From Wolfiporia cocos (Eukaryota; Basidiomycota; Agaricomycetes; Polyporales; Phaeolaceae), in contig JACCLO010000007.1 in NCBI GenBank assembly GCA_029448655.1, positions 2,356,001 to 2,420,000 on the forward strand: 64,000 bases of DNA, given 5' to 3'. Positions 54,869 through 64,000 of this stretch are shown here, one piece after another; within the stretch, counting starts at the first letter, position 1, and each line of letters begins with the position of its first letter. The notes below the pieces were generated by a model. It worked only from the letters and a program-made list of their open reading frames with translations. It did no database searches and was not told the DNA's origin. The translations under genes were made by a program, and so were the position numbers.

Positions 54869-55397
54869 ATGGCCACCACGTTTTCTGGAGCAGATATAGG
54901 CTGTTGCGAAGAAATTCGAGAAACATTACGCAAGCGTGACCTGTCATGGAAATCACGCTTTGAAAGTCCGATCCAGCAACTAGCGTGCGCTCTAGCGTCA
55001 GGTGCCCATGAAATCCTGTCAATCGCGCTAAAGCCGGCCGATTGCCGTGATGGCGGGACGCCTGGCATCTTGTAAACAACTGTGACGAAATTGCGCATTA
55101 GGGGTCTCTTTTGCACCCTCTGACCGGTATCTCTCGGTTTCAACAATGCTCACTCTATCTGCATTGTCATTTTTAGTAACATGCATTGGATCCTAGACTA
55201 CATAACGGAAGTTGTCCGGAGATGAACGGAGCTTGCGCTTTTTATTTATTCGCGTGCTATCAAAATTGTGCAGAAGTGGTCCAGCGATAGCATTCTTGCA
55301 GAGTAGCAGCAAGTTGTCACAAGGATACATCCCAGACGAGGCCCTGTCACTAATTTCTAGAACGGCTGTAGACTTTCTTGAGCGCATGTGTGAATAA
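54869..55397 (+). other. Unrecognised short frames upstream of the reductase gene
   Basis: Two small + frames (54869-55075, 55212-55397) have fairly protein-like composition (for example EEIRETLRKRDLSWKSRFE) and could be exons of a small or broken gene. An overlapping minus frame (54820-55146) is equally long. No family is recognised and no splice pair joins them convincingly. Confidence 0.25.
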
Positions 55398-55711
55398 TGT
55401 GTACATCGCGTCTGGGCGCGCATTGTGGGAAATAGACTGACTCATCACAATAATCAAAGATCCGATAGAACCGCGGAATAGCCCTGCAAGCTCCGCTATA
55501 GTATTTTCAAATTAAGCTGCTGGAACTGACACAGAAGATCAAACAGTCTTTCATGATGATGGAACCTGAGGCACGAACCCGAAGGGTTAGTTCCTGGGTG
55601 CACATTGAGCCCTAAGACTTCTAATATCATTTCGACTGTCATGCGAGTAGGCTAGAATGCAGACGAACAATGGGTGATACGGAGGCAATGCAAATGAGAT
55701 ATGTCGAAGGC

Positions 55712-55717
55712 TATAAA
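55712..55717 (+). promoter_or_regulatory. TATA box of the adenylate-forming reductase gene
   Basis: TATAAA lies 44 bp before the ATG at 55756, which predicts a very short 5' untranslated region. Confidence 0.55.
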
Positions 55718-55755
55718 TGCATTGTCGGCCGTCTTGTGAGCCCTAGTCACTCGCT

Positions 55756-58700
55756 ATGTCCAGCCGCAGACTTCTTCCACCTCCGCCACAGACTCAGGCT
55801 CTCTCGAGTACCACCTTCAGGCTGCCCCCGTTAGATGGATCTTTGTCCCTTGTTGAGATTTATGACTGGCACCTGGAGCATAACTCCGAACATCGTCTGT
55901 TCAAATTTGCTCAGCGGGACGGGACCATCAGAACAATACACTGGCCTGAGGCTGTTAGGGCAATATACGTAGGTGCCAAGGCCGTCCAGGACCGTGTCGG
56001 AAACATGTTGCTCGAGGAAGAGGCACCAGTGATAGCAATCCTTGCGCCCTCTGGTAGACAGCCGTATCGTTTCGATGGACCTGAATGCTAACTTATAGCA
56101 GATGCAATCCCGTATTTCACCATGTTGATGAGTGTTATGCGCGCGAACTGTATTGCGTTCCCCATATCACCTCGGAACTCGCCTATAGCTGTCGCTCACT
56201 TGATCAGCAAGACCAACGTGAAACATATACTCGTCGGTCGTGAACCAGCCATGGTTGATTTGGTCGATGCTGCTCTTCATATCGCCAAAGAGCAGCATCC
56301 CTCTACGGAGCTACCTACAACTTCACTTATGCCGTTGTTCGAAGAGTTATACCTGTCTCAGACGGAAACATCTGTTACCACTCATGACGTGCCGTACACG
56401 TTTAGGGGTTCTGATGCTATAGCCATGATATTGCACTCCTCAGGTAGCCAAAATCTTCGAATTTCATCCCTATGCTCACAACGTCCCCTAGGATCTACCG
56501 CTTTCCCTAAACCTATCTACTGGACCAATCACCGGGTCTCTGAGATGTCTCTCATTCCATTTTTCGGCGAACGTGACCTTACGAACCAAGTATTCTCGCT
56601 GCACGTAATGCCGTTCTATCACGGAATGGGCGTTGCGCAGCTGATGTGGACTGTATGTTCCTTGATCGTTCACCCAGCTCTTGCTCAACGTGAATTTAAA
56701 GGCATCTTGTGGCCTCGTTGTTAGCGCATTCGAGCCAAAGTGCCCTGCACCAGCACCCACTGCAGACGCACTCTTTGAAGCTGCCAAAGCTACGGGCAGC
56801 GATATCATATTCTGCGTCCCATCATTCATTGAGGTCATACTATACTTCCATTTCTATTGCTGTCGATTTTGACATACGCAATTGTAGACATGGTCTCGCA
56901 ATCCCGAGTATATCAAGTGGCTTGTTACTCGAAAAGGAGTGGTGAGTACTAGATGCGTTGTTTACTATGGCGCATGTTATGATATAGAGACAGCTGTATG
57001 GCGGCGGACCACTGAACAAGGAGGCCGGGGACTACATGACGTCGCAAGGGGTATCCATTTTCATATTGTATGGCTGGTAAGCACTTCATTGTTACTACCA
57101 CATTATGCAGTTCATAAACACTGCTATCACTGCCAGTACCGAAGGCGGTATTATGAGTCCGATATTACCCGGTATGGCTCAAGCATATGGGCGATACAAA
57201 GAGTTGACGTAGATGCAGCCGACGCCGGTTACGACTGGGAATACTTCCGCTTTCCGGACCTGATCAAACCGCACATGGTGCCTTACGGAAACAACACATT
57301 TGAGTTCATCATGATGGTATGTGATCACCCATGTTGGTCCTTGTTTGTGCTGATTCCCGTAATCAGGCCAATATTTTCTGCAGGCCAAGCGTCTTGAACA
57401 CTCAAATTAACGGTATCGACGCTTATGCAACGTCCGACTTGTTGATTCCTCATCCTACGAAACCGGGATATTGGAAAATCTATGGTCGTACCGACGATCA
57501 GATTATACACAGTACCGGTGAGAAGGTTAGAACTCGCGTTCATAAGGTCTTTTATAGCAATCTAATTGGGTATACTCTCCTTCGCAAGACAAACCCTGGT
57601 CCACTAGGCAAGTTTATCCATCTATCTCTTCAGTATGACGGTGTTAACCGATCTTATCAGAGAATATTCTGAATCAAGATCCACTTGTTCTATCTTCTGT
57701 TATGTTTGGGCGTGGTCGTTTCCAAGTTGGCGTCCTTATAGACCCCAAACCCACTTTCCGATTCGATCCTACAGATCAACTCAAGCTGGCAGATTATAGG
57801 AACAGGATCTGGTACGTGATAATATATGTGCCCATAATGCCCACGAGCATTCAGGCTGCCACTATATAGGCCGACCATCGAGAATATGAATTCATTTGCG
57901 CCTCAGCACTCAAGGCTGTTCAAAGAGGTGAGACTCTCGACTAGACACCATTGCGGCAAAGCTGATACCCTCTTCATGCAGATGATAATATTTGCAAAGC
58001 CTTCGAAGCCCTTTACGTATACCGCCAAGAATACGGCACGTCGTCAGGCAGTAATCAGCGACTATGCAGACGAGATAGATACATTGTACGATATAGTGGA
58101 AGAGAGCACGCAGTCAAGCATCCAGCCACCAACGAATTGGGATATAGTCACTACGACAGACTTCGTCCATACCGTAGTATCGAAAGTGCTAGGCCACACG
58201 GTGCATGAAGACGATGATATCTTCCAGCATGGATGCGACAGGTGAGCTTCTACTGATGAGCAGAGGAAATACTAGGATTGACCGCCCTCCACAGCTTACA
58301 AGCGACTTGGATTAGAAACTCCCTGTTGCGTGCAATACACGACTCGGCCTGTATTGATACACGCCCAACTTCCATGAACTTCGTTTACGATCACCCGTCA
58401 GTTCACCATCTCGCTTCGTTTGTCTTCTCTATGGCGTCTGGGCGTGCAGGCGATGCGACAAACTCGACCGCCGGTCGGCTGGAAGCAATGCAGGCAATGG
58501 TAGATAAGTATACTGGAAAATATCCTACTCGACCCAAAGACCTCCTGCAGTCTCATCCATCAGGAGACATTGTTCTTGTTTCTGGAACCACAGGCAGTCT
58601 TGGTTGTCATCTTTTGGCATGCCTTGTAGGCCATGTGAACATTGCACGGGTGTATGCTTTGAATAGGAAAGCAGGATCCAAAGGAATCTCGCTTGTGGAG

Positions 58701-59951
58701 AGACAGAGATCTGCACTCCAGCGTCAAGGTCTTGACCCCGAAATTTTGGATTCCGAAAAGGTCGTCCTCTTGGAGGGTGATTTAGCCGAGGAAAACTGGG
58801 GACTGGAAGCAGCAGTATTCTCCGAGGTAATTCTGTCGTCTCAAGTGTATTATGGTCCTGTTACTAAGTATAAACTGTGCGATTACCAGATGCGTTGCTC
58901 CGTGACGCATATCATTCATAGCGGTAAGTACCCTGATCTCGTGGTTGTCATCCCTTTTTGACATTGCTCGTGTACAAGCCTGGCGGGTGGATTTCAACTT
59001 GGCTCTCGCGTCTTTCGAAGCAAACGTTAAGGGTCTCCGAAGCCTAATTGACTTTGCTATGAAGTCCGGCCTATCCCATCCGCCTCATCTTACCTTCACT
59101 AGCTCCATTGGTGTATTTCACAGTGAGTAATTATAACTATGGCATCTACTCAAGACTCAATGCTGTCCTCTCTAGATCCTGATGATGATCAACCACAATC
59201 TGAGCAGCCAATTCTACCGCATATCGCAGTTGGTACCGGTTATACGGAATCAAAATGGGTTTCGGAACAGATATTATGCCACGCAATAAACGAAACACCA
59301 TTGAAGGCGTTGATAGTTCGGGTGGGACAGCTCTGTGGTGCCGTAGGTGGCGCGTGGAACCTGCACGAGTGGTTCCCATCAATGGTCCAGAGCGCATTGA
59401 CGCTACGCTGCTTCCCCAGTGACCCACGAGTGCGTCCACAATTGATGTTCTCTTCCCTCCACGCTGATTTGTAGCAGAATGTGTCGTGGATCCAGATGGA
59501 GCTAGCTGCCAGTGCGCTGGTTGAGCTTCGCGAGTCTTCTGTCGACTCAACCGTGGTGCACCTTATTCACCCTAATCCCGTGCCCTGGAGCATGATCGCG
59601 GATGTCATTTCCTCGGAGTTCTCTATACCGCTAGTGCCTTACGGTAGCTGGTTGCGAGGGCTAGAGAAATTTATACCATCCTCGCAAGACAGCCAGCAGG
59701 CCAACACGGTAGAGACACTCACAGACATCACGTTACTCAGGAGGATCCGCGCTTTGCGCCTACTTCCATTCTATCGGAGCCTCGCCAATGCAGCTGGAGG
59801 AGATGCACTAGGGTTCTGCACACTGTCCATGTCACAAGCGTTGTCGTGCTCCCCGACTCTGTCGGCAGCCAGCAGCCAGCTTGCTCCTGGACATGTTAAG
59901 ATGTGGCTTGCGCAGTGGCGTGAAGCGGAGTTGTTGTCTAGTGACCAATAG
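55756..59951 (+). CDS. Adenylate-forming reductase (A-PCP-R, NRPS-like), 18 exons
   Basis: Exons read: 55756-56053, 56102-56443, 56492-56652, 56702-56833, 56888-56941, 56994-57076, 57137-57171, 57213-57316, 57367-57525, 57589-57607, 57661-57811, 57870-57927, 57982-58241, 58295-58826, 58890-58923, 58979-59122, 59176-59429, 59478-59951. They sum to 3294 nt, exactly 1097 codons plus stop, the usual family size. Adenylation motifs: HSSGSTAFPKP (about 210-220, rebuilt across an intron), YGCTEGG (about 355-361), YGRTDDQ (about 441-447). The carrier motif GCDSLQA has its phosphopantetheine Ser619 codon split by an intron. The reductase domain has SGTTGSLG (about 715-722), FTSS (about 847-850) and YTESK with Tyr878/Lys882. 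Such enzymes activate a carboxylic acid with ATP, load it on the carrier and release it as an aldehyde with NADPH; the substrate cannot be told. No frameshift or stop is needed. No other biosynthetic gene is in the window. Confidence 0.9.
57589..57607 (+). other. 19-nt micro-exon followed by a GC-AG intron
   Basis: ACAAACCCTGGTCCACTAG encodes TNPGPL plus one base. The next intron (57608-57660) starts GCAAGT and ends CAG. Only this model keeps the frame and the conserved GEK-TNPGPLE-N join; no GT donor nearby does so. Confidence 0.75.
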
Positions 59952-60173
59952 TTGTTGAGGGAATAGTATGTGGATTCTGAAGTGCTCTATATACTACATC
60001 CTTCTGAAGTGGCACAGTTAACTCGATAGGGAACATCCAGGCCATACTGTAGTTTGATATATAAGTGATCTATGATCAGAACACAAACTTGCTAAGAGCA
60101 AAGCTTATCAGTTTCATACACCCAAAGGGCCATTGAATTTATACAATGCAAGCCGCTTATTACAGCGAGTGCT
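59952..60173. other. Downstream flank of the reductase gene
   Basis: Probably 3' untranslated and terminator sequence; no distinct signal seen. Confidence 0.4.
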
Positions 60174-60710
60174 GTGAGATCCGGTCCAGTCCTGGTTCTG
60201 GTCCTCATGAGTTGTCAATTTATACAGGATCGGTCCCAGACCAGTCCCCAAAGTTATCATAGGATAGCACTTGAAAGATGGTCACTCCAAGATAGGGAAC
60301 TATGAATGATCAATCTATAACAGAACTGAAGTACCTACGACTCCAGAGAGTGATCAAAAACAGTCTGCATCAGATATGTACCACTAGCTATCAGGCTAGA
60401 CATGTCAGACAGAGGCTGACAAGAATAGCAACAGCCAGTAAACCGAATGACCCCTATGATACAACAAAGCACCACTATTGCCTTAGGCAATGCTTGACAC
60501 ATACAGTCTGTCCTCATATTACCCCTAGTTTTGTTGACTTGCATGCAGTTGTGTATCCTTCCATTCATTAGCTTTGATACTTGTATATTAAAATAAATAT
60601 GCATACTGCATTCAATGTCACTCAGTCATTGGCATCTGGCTGCTTAGTGGTTGTTATATGCTACTCATTGTGGCACACACAAAAATGCAACAATTATATC
60701 TCCTCAGGTT
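60174..60710. mobile_element. hAT-like element copy 2, 3'-truncated
   Basis: It starts AGTGCTGTGAGATCCGGTCC, like the end of the element at 51386, and follows it (CAGTCTGCATCA, GACTTGCATGCAG) past the point where copy 1 holds an LTR. Similarity fades after about 60700. It gives the empty site for 51813-52344. Confidence 0.7.
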
Positions 60711-61502
60711 TTCACAGTTTCGTGATGGTCCATAGTTCTTTTACAATAGGGCTTGAACTCATGACCCAAACACCCCCTCATGCCATTAGGCCATGTATTG
60801 TTACGGATGGAATATCCATTCAGCTGAAATAACTAAGACAAGTTGCTCAGCATGTCAAGTAGTGCACTACTTGTTGGACTCCATAGAGTCAGAGTGTCAA
60901 TATACAAGTTGAGGCTTAATTTCTTAAGCTTTGAGAACAAGTATTAGATCCTTGTAATTCAACGAGGTCGAGCTGAGGAACTTGACTGGTATTTACATCG
61001 GGTTATATACTACGACTTATCAACTGGGGTCATAGTGTCCGTGGTACTGCTACCATTAAGTGCATAAGGCTAGCGTGCTAAGGAGACAAATGTGAAGCAT
61101 TGTAGTTGAGTGTAACAAGAGCTGAAATGCAGAAGCCCTGTGTTTAGACATGGAATATCAACTAGAACCTGATATGATGGGGAACTATGGGCATAGGGCA
61201 GCTGTACATGAAAAAAGGGTCTCTGGTTGAGCAGGGATCCCTAGAATAAAGCACACAGTGAAGTGGTTGGTTAAATGCTAAGTCCCTTCATACAGTGAGG
61301 TGTCAAGAAAAATCATCAAGTGTACCTGTGCAGACTGTAACAGGTGACTCCTTGTACATTAGATAAGATCATCATGGACTGTTAGTTACCACTAGCCCGG
61401 TAGCTAGCTTACATAATTACATCACATGGTTGTATCAAGGACAGCACACAGACCCCATCTCTAGGATGGGCTTACTTACAAGTAGCATAGTTGGCAATCA
61501 TG
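60711..61502. other. Spacer without recognisable gene
   Basis: Near 61440-61490 there are LTR-like GCACACAGACCCC and CTAGGATGGGC boxes, so an old + LTR may be present, but its ends are not clear. Confidence 0.4.
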
Positions 61503-61507
61503 TATAT

Positions 61508-62429
61508 TGACACAAATCTCATGGTGTCACTCACGCGTAACCCACCCATGCTACTACTGTAGGGATAATCGCTAAGTCTTGACAGTCGAGGTCGCAAGGC
61601 CAAGGATAATCACTGTACTCACAGAGTGAGGTCACGAGGGTTGCGGTCACAGACAAGCACACATGAGTCTGAGAGTGAGGGGCCAAGCCCAGAGTCGAGA
61701 TTGAAAGGTCTGAGGTGTAAGCCTCAGACCACGCAGCCTTAAGTACATGACAGTAAGCAGTCATGTAACTAGCTACCCTAAAGTAGAGGGCCGTGCGCCA
61801 CAGCGCTAACTACAGGTAACGTGCTATGCTTATGTAAGTGTGACACAGACGTACTCTGGGTCTATGCGCTTATTGAGGCGCTACCAGCACCGCTGGCTAG
61901 CACGGGGTATGGTCCTGCTGATGTCGCGTACGATACTACCAGCGAGGGGAACCACAGACTAGCTCGGGGATATAGGGCAGAGGCCAGCAGACGTTGTCGT
62001 CGACGGAGGCACACAGAGGAGAGGTTGCGTAAGAGGGACACGCCCCAACGTTACAATAACTGTTCTGAGGAGTAAGCCTCAGAACGCTACAGACTATATA
62101 CATGATTGGCAACACAGGTGCTACGCCTACCCTGAAGGTGGCCCTACCGCCGCATCAGTAGATAAGATAGCCGCTGTGTACATGTACACTAATCTATAAG
62201 TCAGGTGACCATAGGGGAGATCATGTGATAGGGGGACGTAGATACGTGAGTTCGACCCCGGCGTATGGCAATATAGAGGTCACGTGAATTAACCGTGACA
62301 AAGTGGCCATGTGACCAGTAGGGGTCAGGTGCCTAGCGATAAGTCCATCCCTATCTTATCTACATCTAAGGTCATGTGTGTACCGTACTATTCTCCCTGC
62401 TATGCCACAGAACGTTAAAATCTGTGACA
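61508..62429 (-). mobile_element. LTR split by another LTR, TSD TATAT
   Basis: It starts TGACACAAATC and ends AATCTGTGACA, flanked by TATAT at 61503-61507 and 62430-62434. Net length about 457 bp. The hairpin GGTCTGAGG ... CCTCAGACC is at about 61708-61731. Confidence 0.87.
61841..62300 (-). mobile_element. Solo LTR (460 bp), TSD AAGTG
   Basis: It starts TGACACAGACG and ends AACCGTGACA, flanked by AAGTG at 61836-61840 and 62301-62305. The hairpin GTTCTGAGG ... CCTCAGAAC is followed by CTATATAC (about 62062-62101). Confidence 0.9.
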
Positions 62430-62562
62430 TATATAATATCAATGCTGAGGCATCTACACCTCTGCTCTAACAATGTGACCCTTGGGGCATGTCCCAGGAC
62501 TCACCTTTTGGTTACTACCCTGCATGCTCCATTAGTTTCGCCCATCCGCTACTTCAACATCT

Positions 62563-64000
62563 TGACACAGATCTACTGTGGGACTCACCAAATACTATTG
62601 GACTTGAAGAGTTGAGTAAGCGGAGAGGGAATAGACTGGCAAGCGGAGTTGGAATTGCTCTGATTGCAAGTAAAGAGAATAGAACTGAGGATGCTAGTCA
62701 TCAGGACTCTCCCTTATATACATCTCAGGCAGTATGTGCATAAATCCTGCCCTAATGCTTGTCACAGATTTATCTGGGGCTTACAGCATTTTTCCTACGA
62801 TTATAGCAATTTACCTGGGATTTATACGTCTAACTACACGTTATCTACGGGTTAACTCCCATTGCCACCACGACAAGCTCTTAACTGGGCTTATCAACCA
62901 CACGACCAGCTTACGTAATGCTACGGCACCTTCCGGTCCAATAGCAACGTTACAGCTACGTCATACAGGTCTCGCCCGTCAGAGCAAGACCAGCCACGTC
63001 ATAGATCTTAGATCATAATGATAGGCCGAGCACGGCACGCTCGCATAATAATGTCCACATGTACAAACAGTGCCTCGCGGCCTTGTACTATTGGGTCGGC
63101 CTTCCTGGCTTCCCACCGCCATAAGATCCTCGATCACAATGGCACCTCAGGCGCGCCACGCCTTCGCATAATAATGGCAACACGGCCAAATAGCACTATA
63201 TTAGCATCAAGGCAATATTGCTATAGGCTCGGCCTTCTCGGCCATCTCACGGACTCGGCGTTCTCCAAGTCCCGGGCTTCTGCCATCACGGCGTTGCCCA
63301 AACACCGGTCCTCGCCTCACGGCTAAGACCACCATATGTTCCGGTAACCTTCCGGCCCGGACATACCACATGCTACGGAGCCTGCTGGCCCAATAGCATT
63401 ACGACCTCGGCGTTCCGCCTTGGTCAGCACACGATGACCGGCCAATCGCCATTATACCTCACGGTATCCGGCAACCGGCATCCCTTATACCCGGGCTGCG
63501 CCCGCATTCACATGTCCATCTAACAATGAGACCACACGCTCTCTCTTTACCATTGGCTCGGCCATTACCGGCGGGTCACGGCCTTTGTAGAGTAGTCGTA
63601 CCACTTGGTCGCCCTTATGGCAACCAAGCCCACACTCCTTATCGGGCATGCACTATACAGTAGCACATGACCCGTTAATATGTGTATATAAGTAGGGCCT
63701 TGACGGCCTATAACCTTAGTTCTATTCTTCTCGGCGTACGCCGTAGAAGAACCTCCTACCTCCTATAGCGTCTGATAACCTCTACCTCACCTAAGTCGCC
63801 TTAGTTCATCGCAAGGATACTGGCTTGGTGAGTCCCACAGAACCATCTGTGTCAATGCTAAGAGGTCTGTGCGCTGGTAATGGTGACACAGCTAAGTCTG
63901 TTACACCTTGAAACAGCCAATAGGATCTCATGTACCTAGATGTGGGTCCGTATTTGCAGATGGTGGCTGCCAGTATGAGTAAGTGTAGTACCTATTGTAA
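62563..64000 (-). mobile_element. LTR of the complete-element family, split and cut by the window edge
   Basis: It starts TGACACAGATCTACTGTGG, like 33420 and 46081. It is interrupted by the LTR at 62760-63854 and resumes with GGTCTGTGCGCTGGTAATGG up to the end of the window. CTTATATAC is at about 62714. Confidence 0.75.
62760..63854 (+). mobile_element. Solo LTR (1095 bp), TSD ATGCT
   Basis: It starts TGTCACAGATTTATC and ends ACCATCTGTGTCA, flanked by ATGCT at 62755-62759 and 63855-63859. TGTATATAAGTAGGGCC is at about 63679. The U3 part is unusually rich in GC and in GGCCTTC / GCCATCAC-type words, and holds a 102-codon frame (63018-63326) that I take as chance. Confidence 0.88.

Noticed and set aside
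56430..57700. Reductase gene broken by frameshifts and stops
   Set aside because: The apparent breaks are short introns. Removing them gives one frame of 1097 codons and restores every conserved motif.
63018..63326. 102-codon gene in the 1095-bp LTR
   Set aside because: It lies fully inside U3 of an LTR with clear ends and target duplication; GC-rich composition favours open frames.

Overview
This window reads as a transposon-rich block of a filamentous fungus genome, most likely a basidiomycete of the Agaricomycetes. The reasons are introns of about 41-63 bp with GT..AG (once GC..AG) ends, Tnp2/Plavaka-type CACTA transposases, chromodomain Ty3/Gypsy elements of the Tf1/Tf2 kind, and an 18-exon adenylate-forming reductase of a type common in that group. 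I think of Rhizoctonia/Ceratobasidium-like fungi, but the sequence alone does not prove it.

Layout. 1-4597: a 5'-truncated dUTPase-bearing Gypsy pol with its polypurine tract and 3' LTR, nested inside another LTR and itself interrupted by two LTRs. 5121-11376: a decayed CACTA transposon with a Tnp2 transposase remnant (+) and a convergent spliced companion ORF (-), both with premature stops. 12969-18534: a second Tnp2 pseudogene (-) cut by at least four LTR insertions. 18968-20190 and 44318-45675: two inverted copies of an unclassified TIR element. 20191-24095: no recognisable gene. 24105-25324 and 54131-54844: two copies of a foldback element with 9-bp target duplications and tRNA-like sequences in its inverted arms. 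26072-31887: a chain of solo LTRs, including an LTR in an LTR in an LTR. 31893-43799: one solo LTR that received a 998-bp Helitron and a complete 10,001-bp Gypsy element with identical 699-bp LTRs. 46081-54844: more solo LTRs, a Tc1/mariner-like MITE and a hAT-like element. 55756-59951: the only convincing intact host-type gene. 60174-64000: a hAT remnant and nested LTRs.

How it fits together. Most LTRs, whatever their length (378-1095 bp), begin TGTCAC/TGACAC, end TGTGACA or TGTGTCA, carry 5-bp target duplications and share one promoter layout: a GCACAGACC box, a TTTAGGG box, a TATA box and a short hairpin at the predicted transcript start. In the two elements whose primer-binding site can be read, that site is complementary to the predicted 5' end of the transcript in the element's own LTR, which points to Tf1-like self-priming. 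The complete element adds a separate ORF upstream of gag and a five-motif dUTPase at the C terminus of Pol, after the chromodomain.

In my judgement the most notable systems are the chromodomain-plus-dUTPase self-priming retrotransposon with its extra 5' ORF, the Helitron carrying a 22-unit minisatellite with an exact empty-site control, and the foldback element with outward-facing tRNA-like promoters. Whether any of these is already described could not be checked here.
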